The notes beneath the pieces were generated by a model. It was not told where the DNA came from, did no database searches, and was given only the letters and a program-made list of their open reading frames with translations. This document shows, piece after piece, positions 29,611 to 41,666 of a stretch of 64,000 nt of DNA (position 1 is its first letter; every line of letters begins with the position of its first letter). The DNA is from Bathynomus jamesi (lineage: Eukaryota; Arthropoda; Malacostraca; Isopoda; Cirolanidae): the NCBI GenBank assembly GCA_023014485.1, contig JAJOZX010001003.1:372001-436000 (forward strand), in the 5' to 3' direction. The translations under genes were made by a program, and so were the position numbers.

Positions 29611-30475
29611 TTATAACTCAGTGCATCGAAAGTACAACTTCACTCTTAAGCTCCCTTCACCGAATTGGAAATTTTTTCCCTCAATCGTTCTTAAATATAT
29701 TGAGATATTGGTTATTAGATTAGCTGCAACATTCATATAATGGGGTTTGTCATATGTAATACTCAAGCTCTTCCCTCTATGGTTGGGAATGTGAGCGATG
29801 CCCAGCAGGCGTGCCTGGATATCCCCAACAAACTGATGCTCCACTATATTGCTGTAAATATAGAACATGTCTGGGGGTGTATAGCCAGCACCCAATTTCT
29901 CCAATTTCATCTGATACACTAGGCTGGACAAGTCATGTTGCACCTCGTGAAAGGTCTTTGTAAGGCTGATCGATATCGCCCCTAGGTTATAATTTTGAAC
30001 AGCCCTTCGTCTTTAATATTTCTGTTAGCCTGTGATTTTAGGATTGGAGTATGTGCAGGGTTTTCTTTGTTTACGATTTCGTATACTAAATCAGCCGTAA
30101 GATTTGAGTTTTTTAAACTAACGTTTAAGTCTCTTACAACATCATCAGCCGCAACATAACGGCCCGAACCTAGTGTTACTACTGTACTGTAATACCGTGC
30201 ATCCCCAATCCGGGCGATACGTATGGTTTCATCCGATTTACCCCGGCTTTTTCACACTCATCAAGGTCTCTAAGAACCATAAAAACGGGTTCTTTATAAT
30301 CAGTATTTAAAAAGAGGGTGTCCCGCTGAATTTCGCATATCCCCACCTCATACGTATCACGACCCAATTCAATGGGACCATGGAGTTCTGTTACAAAGTT
30401 GGCCAGGGTGTTGTTAGGGTGTACAGACAGAGAAGAATAGGACGGGAGTGTGACGTAGAAATGGTTAGGCGCCAT
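29611..30475 (-). pseudogene. Polinton minor capsid (penton-like) protein, frameshifted
   Basis: The start 'MAPNHFYVTLPSYSSLSVHP' and 'NTLANFVTELHGPIELGRDT' with 'YEVGICEIQ' is the usual opening of the Polinton minor capsid protein. The middle continues in another frame ('YYSTVVTLGSGRYVAADDVV', 'LTADLVYEIVNKENPAHTPI'). The C-terminal frame has 'MFYIYSNIVEHQFVGDIQAR', 'HYMNVAANLITNISIYLRTI' and 'LRVKLYFR'. Two frameshifts; all parts are present in order, ~285 codons in total. It forms capsid vertices in the virion-like model (published inference for the family). Confidence 0.8.
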
Positions 30476-30546
30476 GTTGCATACTATTTAAGCTTCATTA
30501 TTGCATCAGCTTTTATATAGGTGTTGAAGCTTTCTGGGTACCCTAC

Positions 30547-31559
30547 CTACTTCACCAGGTACATTTTTCTCTTTCCTGAGCCTTTGCTTCCTAAAATTTT
30601 TTCAATTTTAAACACATTTTTTGCTAAATTAAATATCACTTTCTGCAACTTCTCGCGGTAAAAGCCTCCTGCGATTTCTTCCCCATTCAAATCTTCAACG
30701 TAACAAAGCATTATCTCGCCTTTATGTCTCATAACCCTAACTTTAAAAATCTCAGGTGTCCAACCTTGCTCAAATCCCTTCGCGAATTTATTTCCCGACG
30801 CGGCAGCCTTATATAATCATTGATTTTGAAAAATGCAGAGTGTGGCGGTGTTCCACGAATATCTCTTTTCACATCAGGCTCTGTGCGCGTACCTCTTTCT
30901 AAAATCTCGTTAGTTGTTGTCCCAATCTGCGATGGTGTGAGGCGGTTGTATGATGAGGCCAATGATTTCAGAATGTCTATATATATCTGTATGTGTTTTT
31001 ATGTGTAAATAACGGTGCATGCGTTCCTTTATCGTACGTTGAACTCTTTCAGCTAAAGAAGCCTTATGTACAGGATTTCTAGTGTAGTACTGGTATTAAA
31101 CTCTGTCAGCATGTTCTGAAAAGCTCGGCCTATAAATTCTTTCCCCATATCCGTACATAAATAGCCAGGGACCCTGTTTTCTTGCAACATCAACGTTTTG
31201 GTGACTTTAGCAACTGTTTCAGGCGATTTATTTTTCAGAGGAATTAGCCACAGATATATAGAGAATACATCTATTATGAATAGGATGTAGCGGTAACCAT
31301 CGTTATACACTGAATATCTTTGCATGTCTGTTAAATCTGCTTGCCAAATAGAGTCAATGGATACCGCTGTTGTCTTGGTTGTTTTAAACCTTTTTCTCAC
31401 AGGCTTATGAAGTGTAAAAGCGTTCTGCTCCCGCAAAAACCTCTCAACATCTTTTTTCCCTACTCCATCATTGTAAACACTTCTGTACAGTCTATCAACG
31501 CCTCCGTAGGAGGCTGGGCTAGAAATGTCATAATAATGTCTTCTTAATATGTTAGCCAC
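30547..31559 (-). pseudogene. INT: Polinton integrase (retroviral rve type with C-terminal chromodomain-like region)
   Basis: The core frame 31559-31053 has 'SIDSIWQADLTDMQRYSVYN' (first catalytic Asp), 'YILFIIDVFSIYLWLIPLKN' and 'GYLCTDMGKEFIGRAFQNML' (second Asp); the final Glu lies near the frame break after it. Downstream frames 30962-30729 ('YNRLTPSQIG…') and 30732-30547 ('YVEDLNGEEIAGGFYREKLQ', 'VFKIEKILGSKGSG') match the SH3/chromodomain-like tail of Polinton integrases. It catalyses insertion of the element. Frame breaks at ~31050 and ~30730 make it inactive. Confidence 0.8.
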
Positions 31560-31739
31560 TTGTGTATTTTAGAGGCACGTGGGTAGGGTTGACTGTTGTT
31601 GTTTGGCCTCATCTTTCTCATCTCAGAAGTGCTACCGCTGGGGTTGATGGCGTTCTCAGTGTGGCACATGCGAGGCATGTTCCAAGTCTTTTAACCTGTT
31701 CAGATTTCCTATCAATGTTTTGCAGACATTTATTTGTTG

Positions 31740-32200
31740 TAGTTTTTCTTTAACATGCTTCCATCCTGACGGTAAGGGTCTATCTCACTTTCTCACCAGA
31801 TCATGGACGATGACAACGATATTCGAGCCCTGTAGCTTGTTCCTTCCACAGTGATCTCACCTGTATCTGTCCACTGTATGTTGGAATCCTCACACAATAG
31901 ATTATAAAAATTTAAACCTTTATTCCTCAATGTATGTGAGAGGCTGCTTTTTAATACATGCTCGATATGTTGTGGGGCCGACCCGTTATTCTGTTGTTGG
32001 TCAGCTTTAATGTTAGACACAGGTTCTATGTCGCCATGCTCAGCGTTGTCCGTGCTATGCCTAATAACCACTGGGATCTCTGTTGGATTCTTATAATTTT
32101 CGTACTCGTGAAGAAATTTCTGCAGAGCTTCTTGGTATAAGATTCTTTTCTCATCAGGTGTTTTTTCACTGTTTAATAGGGTTAACAATTCGCTTTCCAT
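31740..32200 (-). pseudogene. Conserved helical Polinton protein of unknown function
   Basis: A 135-codon frame with a leucine-rich start ('MESELLTLLNSEKTPDEKRI'), an acidic or polar linker, then 'LKSSLSHTLRNKGLNFYNLL' and 'IQWTDTGEITVEGTSYRAR'. The last pattern (…WxxxGEIxxxG…) is one I recall from a conserved accessory protein in Polintons. It probably continues in another frame as '…GWKHVKEKLQQ' to ~31740. Function unknown. It lies between the integrase and ATPase genes on the same strand. Confidence 0.55.
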
Positions 32201-32621
32201 TCTTTTAAGCCTGCTTTTACGGGGATCTAGATCCGTGCCTGGACTCTATGAACTTTGCAGTGAAGCATAAACCTCGTGTGGAATCACTACCACTTTCTTC
32301 ATTATATTAATCTAGTCAGTAAAGGCCCCAAAACTGAAAATAAGATGGGGAGGAATGACCCCCCTCTTTGTACAATAATTCGTTATTCCTTCCCCACTGT
32401 CTGACTTTTACGAACGAGTGTGTATTATGTTCTTCTAACGGCGTAGGCGAGCCTTCTGAGGGGGTTTCATTGATAGTGTACATTGCAATTTATAACGTTA
32501 AGACAGATTTCACAGCTGCATTTTAAAAAGTCGGAGTCCATATTTTTAGCAAACATCTGTTGTATTGCTCGGGGCAGGCGATGATAGATTTTTATTGATT
32601 CATGGTATTTCTTCAGCCTCT

Positions 32622-33247
32622 TTGTCATTCTGGAATATACACCGTTTCAGGCTCGTTTGGAAATATATTCGTTCTTAGAAGCACCCTAAACGTGTTTCGC
32701 GGATGAAGTTCACAAAGCAAATATCCATAAAGTTGACTTGTAGCTTCTTTATAAACTTCCAAAAACTCTTTACGCTGATTCGGGAACATTTGATTGGTTA
32801 ATACTCCATTTTGTGACACATCTCTACGTTGCGCGAATAAGACTAGATATTATGTATTTAACGACACATCGCGCATGTATATCTTTTGGAGAAATAGATT
32901 CTGATTGATGAAGAACACACTTATGTTAAGATGGTGGGAGAACACTGTAAATGTCTCGGCAAACGTTTTATCCATCTCCAACATGAGATCGTGAATTACA
33001 CTGACTGAATGTTCATTTCCCTTTAACTAACGTCGAACAAAATATTATCTTGGTACTCGTTGAACACTGATTGATATGTCGAATAGCACCATATAATTTT
33101 ATGCACAAATTTTGAGAGCATCTCTCCCTTTTCTTTAATGATTTTAAGCATAAACACAGTTTTACCACATCCTGTAGGACCAGTTATCGTACATGTGGAT
33201 GGGCTCGTGAACCTGAATTTTTCTACAGAATCCATCTCTAACACGTC
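32622..33247 (-). pseudogene. ATP: Polinton DNA-packaging ATPase (FtsK/HerA type), frameshifted
   Basis: The N-terminal frame (33244-33023) contains Walker A 'CTITGPTGCGKTVFMLKII' and 'IIWCYSTYQSVFNEYQ'. A shifted frame (about 33000-32830) carries 'VIHDLMLEMDKTFAETFTV', fitting Walker B, and 'LNISVFFINQNLFLQ', fitting the sensor strand. The third part (32819-32625) reads 'MFPNQRKEFLEVYKEATSQL', 'YGYLLCELHP', ending 'NEPETVYIPE'. All parts lie in the expected order over ~208 codons. It powers genome packaging in the virus-like model. Reads divergently from the polymerase starting ~33.3 kb. Confidence 0.8.
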
Positions 33248-33315
33248 ACACTCCTAAGTGGGTCATTTACAAAATATAATAAAAATTTAAGTGGTGTTCT
33301 TTATATTCTACAGTC

Positions 33316-34395
33316 TTGTTTTTCCTCTTCTTCCAAAAAACCGTGAATGACGATGAGGTACAGCATCATGTCCTCATCATCGATATTACAGACGACACCG
33401 ATGACAGTGTAGTTGTTGTCAGAGACTCCACCCCCGCTAACGAACCCACACCAGCGACACCTGGTGCCAGGAGTGCACCGGTTGTTAGACCCCAGTAATA
33501 GAACCCCAACCCTCTGCGTCTTACGACACAACCCCTACACTAGCTCTTTCCTCAAATAAAGTTGTAGTCTCTTATTCCTGTTCAATTCCGTCTACATCCC
33601 CCACAACAACATCAGCTTCTCGTTCTGTAGAGGATGGCATAACATTCGAGTTGGTGCGCACCGCCACCCCGACCTCAGCCCTGACTAGAAATCGGTACGT
33701 AGGCAGGGTTGACCCTGGATCCATGTATTGCAATGGTGTTGAACACGGACTACGGCGCGTAGTTGAACGTATTGTGGAGTTTGCCTTTCAAAACAACGAC
33801 GAACGTGAAGTAAGGACGAGGTTATCCTTCCGGTTCGGGTCAGATGACGGGGATGTAGATAATTTTTGGGTAGTAATACCATTCAGACGCTTGGCAGCTG
33901 TAGATATAGAGTATAATTAGGCCGTATAATGCAGACCTCTCAAAGTAGTACAGGTTTCAATATGGACAACTTCACGTAGATATTGCCCGTGTGTTCCGTG
34001 TAGCGGGTCATAGTGCCACACCTTATACTCTTAACTTCAATTCTCAGGCTATTTACAGGTGGCATATAAACGCCGATCGTGGTTGCGGCTTTATAGCATT
34101 AGTCTTGGCCCGTATGTTTACTGTACTAAATACACGGACGCAAAAAATTTGGTTGCCTACGGTTGTGCAGCGTGACCGTAAACTGGCTTCAGATTGCAAG
34201 CTTGAGTTTGATTGTAATATGGGTCCTGAAGAGCTGAGAAGGGTAGAGGAGGAAATGAATGTTGGTATTGTTGTATTTGGAATGGATGCTCGTCGTAGGA
34301 CTGTGTATGTTTTTAAAAGCAGTATGAGAGATCGTACAAGACCCCTCCTTATTTTAGGATTGCAGGTTCAACGTATCTCCCCATCCATAATATAA
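33316..34395 (+). pseudogene. POLB: Polinton protein-primed DNA polymerase B, N-terminal region
   Basis: A Pro/Thr/Ala-rich leader (33420-33640), then frames 33651-33920 ('GLRRVVERIVEFAFQNND', 'NFWVVIPFRRL') and 33991-34395 ('AIYRWHINADRGCGFIALVL', 'LLILGLQ'). These resemble the conserved pre-exonuclease region of Polinton polymerases, with a 'D.GC.ALVLA' segment and a helical block. Stops near 33918 and 33980 and one frame change. Upstream ~60 bp separate it from the divergent ATPase gene, so a shared control region is likely. Confidence 0.6.
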
Positions 34396-35601
34396 GCGCT
34401 CTTTACGCGAGTTATGATAAAAGTTGAAAATATGGGCATCATGATTTGTGTAAGGGATGTCTCGAGTTTGCGGATGATATAGTGAAACATTGTAAGGATT
34501 GCCACATGGTATGTGAGCAGTGTAAAAGCTCCAAATGTGAAAGCCGTGTGGTCGAAGCTGAGAAGAGGGACTGTAATGTATGCTGACGCACATTTTTCAA
34601 TAATAACTGTTTTGAGCTCCATAAGTCAATTGGCACGTGCAGGAAAATGAGAATCTGTGAATGTGGTATGTTTCATATGATAGCTAATTGGTGGAATTTC
34701 AAGTATAAATGTGATGAAATATTCACGTTCTTCATGCCATGAGAAATATAAGGCGGATGAAGTAAAGCATGTATGTTATATGAAAGACGCTAAGCCTAAA
34801 AATAGACCTTGTATAACTGCGTACTACGATATAGAAACATATACGGTTACTGAAACCAAAGAGGTTATCCCACATCTAATTGTAAGCCAGACTATCTGCG
34901 ATGAGTGCATGGAGGTCGAGTGTGATGAGTGTCACAAATGTGGTAAACGAACAAACGTTTTTAAAACGATAGCACACGACAGTGCTGAAACTCTTTGTGT
35001 CGTATATTGTCAAGTTAGCGAAGTTCAAAAAAATGACTGTGTATATTCTTGCCCATAATGGGGCAAAATTTGACACACAGTTCGTTTATAAGGAGCTGCT
35101 TCAGCACGAGTCATCAGAGATATTTGCAGGTGATCCCTTAAAAACAGGAAACAAACTTATACAGATGCAAATAAGAGGTAATGTACAATTTAAAGACACT
35201 TTATTATTCACACCTTCTAAATTAGCCAAACTACTCAAGGTAATGGGCGGAGCCGCCGAAGTTTCAAAAGGATATTTCCCTTACACATTCCTTACTAGCG
35301 AAACTTTAAATTACGTAGGACTACCTCCACCCATTACTTTAACTATGAATGTGTGAGTACAGATGAACGTGAAGATTTTGACCGCTACTACAACAGTTTT
35401 ATTGAATCTAATCCTTACAATATAGCTGATGAACGTGAGCGTTATTGCGTGAATGATATGCGCGTGCTAAGAGTATGTTGCCAGGCCTTTAGAAGGATGT
35501 ATATAGACGTTTCAAATACGATCCGTTGCAAGTCGCAACCACGATCGCCTCATTGTGCTTTATGGTGTTCAAGAACAATTTCATGCCCAAAGACACCTTA
35601 G
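34396..35601 (+). pseudogene. POLB: Polinton DNA polymerase B, zinc-ribbon and 3'-5' exonuclease region
   Basis: Cys-rich segment at ~34440-34680 ('CKDCHMVCEQCKSSKCE', 'CRKMRICECGMFHM'). Exo I is 'TAYYDIETY' (34817-34843), Exo II 'LAHNGAKFDTQFVY' (~35047-35088) and Exo III 'RYCVNDMRVLR' (~35440-35472), the D-x-E / N…F-D / Y…D pattern of family B exonucleases. 'NVQFKDTLLF' and 'YFPYTFLTSETLNYVG' lie between. Several stops and frameshifts (34565, 34740, ~35045, 35356). Confidence 0.8.
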
Positions 35602-36082
35602 CCGTCATTCACAGAAGCAACCCTCGCAGTTATGGACAGAATGCTATTTATTGGCTCATACCCATACAGCAACAGACAGGTGTATACATAAAGCATGCCC
35701 AACACGGGGGAAGTACCCATTAAAGTTAATGGTCGTGTTTTTTGGGTCGATGGTCTAAGCGAAAACCGTGCCACTGGTGAGAAGACTGTGTACGCCTTTA
35801 ACGGCTTTTGGTGGCACAGATGCCCCCTTCCTGAGTGCGGGATCGTAGGAGGTATCCACGGTAGATCTCCTGTCAACAGTCTTGTATGGACCCGCACTCA
35901 CGATCCGCTTTTAGGCACCCAGTTCACTCGCAAGATCTTGTGGGAGCATGAGTATGATGCACGGATGGAAAGAGCTATACTTTCCACGTACGGAGGGCGA
36001 AAAATTCCATTACTACGACTTCTGCTCTTTATACCCCTACGTGATGAAGAACAATCCGAACCCCGTTGGTGCACCTGAATAA
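35526..36082 (+). pseudogene. POLB: Polinton DNA polymerase B, pre-palm region and motif A
   Basis: 'TTIASLCFMVFKNNFMPKDT', then in other frames 'GEVPIKVNGRVFWVDGL' and 'YAFNGFWWHRCPLPEC', then 'KILWEHEYDARME'. At ~35996-36075 'YYDFCSLYPYVMK' is the palm motif A (D-x2-S-L-Y-P). Sequence between 'STYGG' and motif A is shorter than expected, so a small deletion is likely. The gene is cut shortly after motif A by the mariner fragment. Confidence 0.78.
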
Positions 36083-36099
36083 CTGGTAAGACCAGCTCT

Positions 36100-36575
36100 G
36101 CCCACCATCGAGGAGTTCTCAGCATTCCTATCCCCGTCGTCTATCAACATGATGGTGCTCCTTGTCACTATGCCAAAATTGTTCAGGATTATCTAAATGG
36201 ACGTTTTCCAAATCGCTGGATCGGACGCGGAAGCAACAGACCTTGGCCAGCGAGATCACCAGATTTAACCCCTTTAGATTTCTTTGCATGGGGCTTTATC
36301 AATCGCACGTCTATCAGACGAAGATTACGAGTCTTGAAAACTTACGTACACGTATACGAACTGCTGCAGATAACATAACCCCGCAAATGCTCCAGAATGT
36401 GTTTAGAAATGCTGCGGAACGATTTGAGCTGTGCAGGGATACTGATGGGCGTCACGTCGAATCCTACTCTTAATTATTTAATAAATGTTACCACTTTATC
36501 ATTTTATGATTGAATTCCATATAATTTCCAAGTGCTTCACAAAAATAGATCCTGACTTTATGTACACCCGGTATT
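36100..36575 (+). mobile_element. Mariner-type transposon fragment inserted in the polymerase gene
   Basis: It encodes only the transposase C-terminus: 'VYQHDGAPCHYAKIVQDYLN', 'RPWPARSPDLTPLDFFAWGF', then a frameshifted tail to a stop near 36470. The two aspartates are 41 residues apart, as at 11775-13174, but the protein is clearly different. The 3' terminus is probably near '…TTTATGTACACCCGG' (~36570). The 5' part is missing. Polymerase coding resumes after it. Confidence 0.78.
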
Positions 36576-37393
36576 CAGTGTTACCGTGACCGTGAAGGGA
36601 TACAACTTGACCGTTCCCAAATTATAAAGAACCCAAGCAGGCGCTTTAGTGCAAAGTTGTCTAAATAGTCTTTGGGGAAAATTTGCACAGAATACTGGCA
36701 AGGGGAACGTTCGTCTAGCGGCTCTAGCCCAAAGTTATAACGAGGTGTGGGATTATGCCAACGTTCCCGATAAAGAGGTCATGGAGATCGTGAATGTAGG
36801 TAATATGTACCTAATAAAGTACAACATTACCGAATTGGCCACAGACACATCGCGTGTTACAAACATACCTGTATCCAGCTTCACAACGGCATATGCACGC
36901 ATCAAACTTTGGGGTCCATTGCATTCTCTTGGGCGGAGTGTTCTGTACGTCGACACAGATAGTGTGATATTCACAGCGAGGGAGGGTGAATACATGCCGC
37001 GTATTGGTGAATTCCTCGGAGAGTTGACTGATGAGATGAAGGATGAGTATGGAGACATCTCATACGCCAACTATTTTGTCTCAACAGGTTCAAAAACTTA
37101 TAGGGTACGGGTGAGGGTGGGGGAGGATATAAAATAAATCGTGAAGGCTAAGGGTATCATGCTTAACCAGGCGAACCGACGGGTTATTAACTTTGACTCG
37201 TTGAAGGATCTAGTGTGCTTGGAAGATGAGGACAATCAACCGCCCCAACTGACCGTAGGGACCCACAATTTTCGAGCGCAGAAGCTGTGGGGCGTGAAGG
37301 AACTTAGGGGTACGAAGGTATGCCGTAACACTTATAGGGAACATTACCAAGTGCCTGGTAACTATAATACCGTACCTTTGGATACTATAATCC

Positions 37394-37400
<7 letters not shown>
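36576..37400 (+). pseudogene. POLB: Polinton DNA polymerase B, motifs B and C and C-terminus
   Basis: 'REGIQLDRSQIIKNPSRR', then 'QSCLNSLWGKFAQ' (motif B, …NS.[YW]GK) and 'LYVDTDSVIFT' (motif C, DTDS), in a clean 162-codon frame to 37137. After one stop the C-terminus follows in the same frame from 37141: 'GIMLNQANRRVINFDSLKDL', 'QLTVGTHNFRAQKLWGVKEL', '[15 protein letters not shown]'. It ends where a TA microsatellite begins. The catalytic aspartates of motif C are kept. Confidence 0.82.
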
Positions 37401-37440
<40 letters not shown>

Positions 37441-37490
37441 ATGTCTATTTACTTGTTAACGATATGTTTATTTTGTTTATTACATATATT

Positions 37491-37552
<62 letters not shown>
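37401..37552. repeat. (TA)n microsatellites
   Basis: Two long TA runs (about 37398-37442 and 37494-37551) separated by ~50 bp of unique AT-rich sequence. A (GT)n run is at 37621-37638. Confidence 0.9.
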
Positions 37553-37553
<1 letters not shown>

Positions 37554-37787
37554 CTTGAATAATTCGATGATATGTTTATTAAATAAATCGTGTTTCAATT
37601 AGCGTTTCATTTTATTCTTTGTGTGTGTGTGTGTGTGTCCTAAGCTCCGCCCCCTGTACGAGCGACCAATGGTCACGTGACTCCTGCTACTACCTCGGCA
37701 TATCTGTACCCCTGCGTGCTCAGTTGACCGCTGCAAGCCCTGGATCTCAGACGTGTATTTGACGAAGTCTCACGTAGACGAAAAATA

Positions 37788-38099
37788 GTGATGGCTACCC
37801 TTAATATTGCGTGCTCGAGTTTTATGAAGTGGTATTCGGTAAAGTGTGAAGATGTGGTGGATACTAAAAAACTCCCTTTCCTTCCCTCCTTTGATACTTT
37901 TAAGGCTACATTGAACCGTGGGAAGCTTGAGGAACAAGAGGTTCAAATACTCTACGGCTATTCTGGCGAGAGCATTGCAGGATTTCGTGGTACAAACGAT
38001 GTATTGAACTATGTTGTAGCACTAAACTGTATAAAAGCTTACATATCCGTGAAGTGGAAGAAACAACACCTGCAGAAGAGAAGCAACGGTTATGGTTAG
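37788..38099 (+). CDS. Unrecognised Polinton-region ORF
   Basis: 103 codons ('MMATLNIACSSFMKWYSVKC … YGYSGESIAGFRGTNDVLNY … KCIKAYISVKW'-like end). No known motif. It lies downstream of polymerase B on the same strand and ends just before LINE copy 2. A clean 48-codon frame resumes directly after the LINE (41667-41810, '…DYSRKEDVDFYFAATVDDIY…IFLD' stop), so the LINE may have split one gene. The product is presumably an accessory protein of the Polinton; no function can be given. Confidence 0.4.
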   Translation: MMATLNIACSSFMKWYSVKCEDVVDTKKLPFLPSFDTFKATLNRGKLEEQEVQILYGYSGESIAGFRGTNDVLNYVVALNCIKAYISVKWKKQHLQKRSNGYG

Positions 38100-38111
38100 T
38101 GTCTTCTTCTT

Positions 38112-41100
38112 GTTTAGCCGATCAGCCCACCCTGATCGAGCAAGCCGGCGGCACGCAGGTAACCGATCGCCCTCTCCGGAGTGGACCAGAGGTTCAGCGC
38201 ATTAGTGATGTTGTGTTGTGTTCTATGTTGTGCTAGAGCGGTACAGTCTGTCATAATGTGTTCAGCTGTTTGTGGCACAGGTAGCAGGTGTCGTCTGTGG
38301 AGTTGTCTAGTCTGTGTTTATATGTCTGTAAGTTGGGGTGATCTCCACATCGGAATCGTGCTAAGTTTACGCGATCCGATCTGCTCAGGCTGATCTCTGA
38401 CCTGTTAATGGGTGGCGGCTTCGCACCCAGGACCGCATTCGGACCGAGTCGTGTCAGTGCTTTGTGGGTTAGATGTGTGTGTATGTGTTTTCTGTACTGT
38501 GTGATGTCTGTGGGGCTTGGTATGGAATGGAGTATTTGGTTATAATGTCTCTCTGGTGTTACGTTAATGGTGCGAGGTGTCGGTGCATGATTGTACATGT
38601 AGTGGCAAGGGTGTTGTGGATTAGTTGTCGCTGCTGCCATGAATTGTGTTCCCCTCATGTCTAAATGTTCTCTAACTTTTAGTATTTTTGTTTCTGTGTG
38701 CAGGTGTTCTATCGGTGTTGTTTGAATGCATCCTGTAACGATACGAAGTGCGTTGTTTTGTATTGTCTGTAAGGTGTTCATTTGTGTGTTTGAGATAATG
38801 GGTGCCCAGCATGGGCTAGGATAGTCCATAACTGGGCGAATAAACTGTTTGTATATGAGTGATGTTGTTTCCTGCTGGTGTCCAAAGTTTGTGCCTGTTA
38901 GTACCCTAAGCGTGTTAAGTCTTGACGTACATTTGTTTTTAATGTTCTGAATGTGGTTTGCATAAGATAATGATGTGTTGTATGTGACCCCAAGTATTTT
39001 GGTCCTGTGAGTGTGTGGAATGTTGTTGTTGTTTAGTGTAAGCTGTGGAGTTATCTGGTGTCCTTTTGTGTTGCTTGTAAGCAAAGTGATGGTTGAGTTT
39101 GTGAGCGCTACTTTGAATCTATTGTGTGTGAGCCAGTCTTGTATACTGTTTATGTATGTTTGTAGGTTATTTGTAGCGGTGTCGATGTTGTTGTGGGTGG
39201 ATGTTAGAGTGATGTCATCTGCATATGATAAAAAGGTAAGCTTGTTATCTATGGGTGTTGGAATGTCATGCATGTATAAGCTGAACAGTGTTGGTGAGAG
39301 AACAGAGCCTTCAGGGACCCCGTTCGGAAAAAGCTTGTTTTTGGATGTGACATGTATCTTCCTGAAAGATAGTTGCTCAGCCACCTTTTGATGTTATTGT
39401 GCATGTTTGTGTTGAGTATTTTGTTATGAGCGAGAAGCGTGGGATAGCATCAAATGCTTTACTAATGTTTATTGTTGCTAATAGTGTACGTTGAGCTCGT
39501 CGTCTGGAGTTGATGCCATCCATGATGTGCTGCGTGAGGTTAGTGAGTAATGTCGTGGTTGAGTGGTGAGGTCTGAATCCATGTTGAGAAAGCGATAGTG
39601 GTATGTGTGGGTTTGTGATTTGTAAGATTATCTTTCTGTAACTTTGGAGGGTGTGCATAGTAAAGTAATGGGTATATAGGAAGCTGGTTCTGTTGGATTT
39701 TTGTTTGGTTTGAGTAGTGTAATAATTTTACTTTGTTTCCATATGTCAGGAATAATACAGTGTTGGTATGAATATGTGCTGATATTTGTGAGAGCTAGTA
39801 TTCCCTGTGGGCCTGTGTTTACGGTGTATGTTAGATGTGTTGACTGGTCCAGTAGCCTTCAAATTCTTAATGTTTTTGATGATCTTGGTGGTCTGGTCTG
39901 TATTGAAGGGTGTAATGGTCGTGTCAAGTGTGTAGGTTTTCTTGTGTCTGGCTGTTTGTCTGTCTGCGTGTTTCTGGTTGTTGTCTCTGTTTAAGTGACT
40001 TATCTTTGCGTAGTGATTAACTAGAATGTTAGCTTGTTGTGTATATGTTGGGATATTATTTTGGCTGCGAAAGATAGTCGCGTGTAAGGTGTGAATGCCG
40101 CTGTTAGAGCGGGTAATGCTGTTATAGTCTTTTATAGCCTGGATGTATCTGTGGAGTGGTTTAGTGTTGTTATGAATCTCCTAAATGTATCTGTTTGTTT
40201 TTCTTTGAGTTTGTTGTTTATTTCTGTGTTGAGCTGTTGTATCTGCTGTTTTGTGGCTTCTGTGTGTGGTGTTTGTGTGTTATGTTTGAGGTTGTTACGT
40301 TGCCGTATGAGGTGGGCTATTTCTCTAGTGTAATTTGGGTTGTATTTCCTAATGTTGCCCTTGGGTATGTATTTGTTTGCATTATTAATGATCTGATTAA
40401 ATGTCTTGAGTGTTGTATTGATGTTTATGATGGGTGGTCTGTTTAATGTGGTGAATTGTTCCTCAGTCTGTATTCTGAACTGTTCCCAATCAGCTTTCTC
40501 GTAATTTCTGTAAGTGTGCCTAAGGCGGTTGGGGCAGAGTGTAGACGTATTGTAATGATGATGAGCAGGTGGTCTGATGACAGTTGTTTTTCTGTTCTCC
40601 AATGTGTATATGTTGCTAGTGAAGGAGAACAGAACATTATGTCTGGGGAAGAGTTTGAGTATCCTGCTTGATGTGGTATGTGTGTATATTCTTCTGTATT
40701 GTTAAGAATGACGAGGTTGTTTAGTTGTGTGGCTATGTTGGCGCCTCTGGTGTTGCTTTGGTTGTGCAGGTACCAACTAGTGTCTTTAGCGTTGAAGTCT
40801 CCTCCTAAGATGACGTTAGTGAGAGGCCAGATTGTGTAACTGTAGATTGTGATTGGCTGGCACCTGAGGTGAACTATCTGGTGGGATGTAAATGTTGATT
40901 AGTGTGGTGTGGTGTTTTGCGCGTGTTTTAATGTTAACTGCCTGTATTTCTATCGTGTTATCTGCTTGGATTGTATTTGTAATGTTTTGGGTGGCATCAG
41001 TGTAGCTAATGCTTTTACGTATGTAAGTGATGAGTCCACCCCCGTGACCCCCAGTACGATCTTAACGGATCGCCGTGAAGTCAGGGATGGTGGGTGTTTT

Positions 41101-41666
41101 GTGTGTGCGTTTTAGTTTTGTTTCTTGTATAAGTGCTATGTGAATGTTTTGTTTGTGTACGAATTCCCTAAGCTGGATGATTTTGTTTGTGAGGCCATCT
41201 ACGTTGTACTGTAATATGTTAATATTATACTTCCGTATGTGTCTCATGGTGCTATTGTGTCTATGTCTTTGTGTATGGTGACATGTGTAAGTTGTAGTGG
41301 GCCTGCATTAGTCTTAATGTCGCCGGAGAGTAAGAGTAGTCCGGGGAGCATGCAATTGCTCCCCGTAAATGAAAAAATAACACGCTGAGAATAAGTCCGT
41401 CCCCGGGAGCCGTTCGGCACTCTGACCGTGCCACGCAACAGACCGTCGACTGCCAGTCTGGCCAACCGTAGACAGCCCGCTGCACGGAGATTTAAGGAAG
41501 TTTGGCCACCAGCGCATTAATGTTTCGGGTTGACGTCGCCTCTTCTTCGCGTTGACGTGTCCCACGCTGGAGGATACAGCCACTGTTAGAAGCTTCCTCG
41601 TCAGCTGCTATAACTTTTTTCACGTTGTTCTAGCTAACTGTTCAGAGGTTTTTTATAAACAAATCT
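38112..41666 (-). mobile_element. Non-LTR retrotransposon copy 2, nearly full length, decayed
   Basis: Colinear with copy 1 (25640-29256) from the shared 3' end to the shared 5' end 'TTATAAACAAATCT'. Small deletions and shifts break the ORF into pieces: 41465-41062 endonuclease leader with 'LLLLSGDIKTNAGP', 40637-40132, 39658-39377 and 39384-38251. RT motif A reads 'ATINISKAFDA' (Asp lost), the 2A-like motif reads NAGP instead of NPGP, and PQG reads PEG as in copy 3. Confidence 0.88.
38251..39384 (-). pseudogene. Reverse transcriptase palm/thumb and C-terminal fragment of LINE copy 2
   Basis: A 377-codon remnant with 'NGVPEGSVLSPTLFSLYMHD', 'LSYADDITLTSTHNNIDT', 'HTHRTKILGVTYNTSLSYAN', 'NNALRIVTGC' and the start of the final Cys-His cluster ('DTCYLCHK'), truncated by a deletion relative to copy 1. 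Confidence 0.88.
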
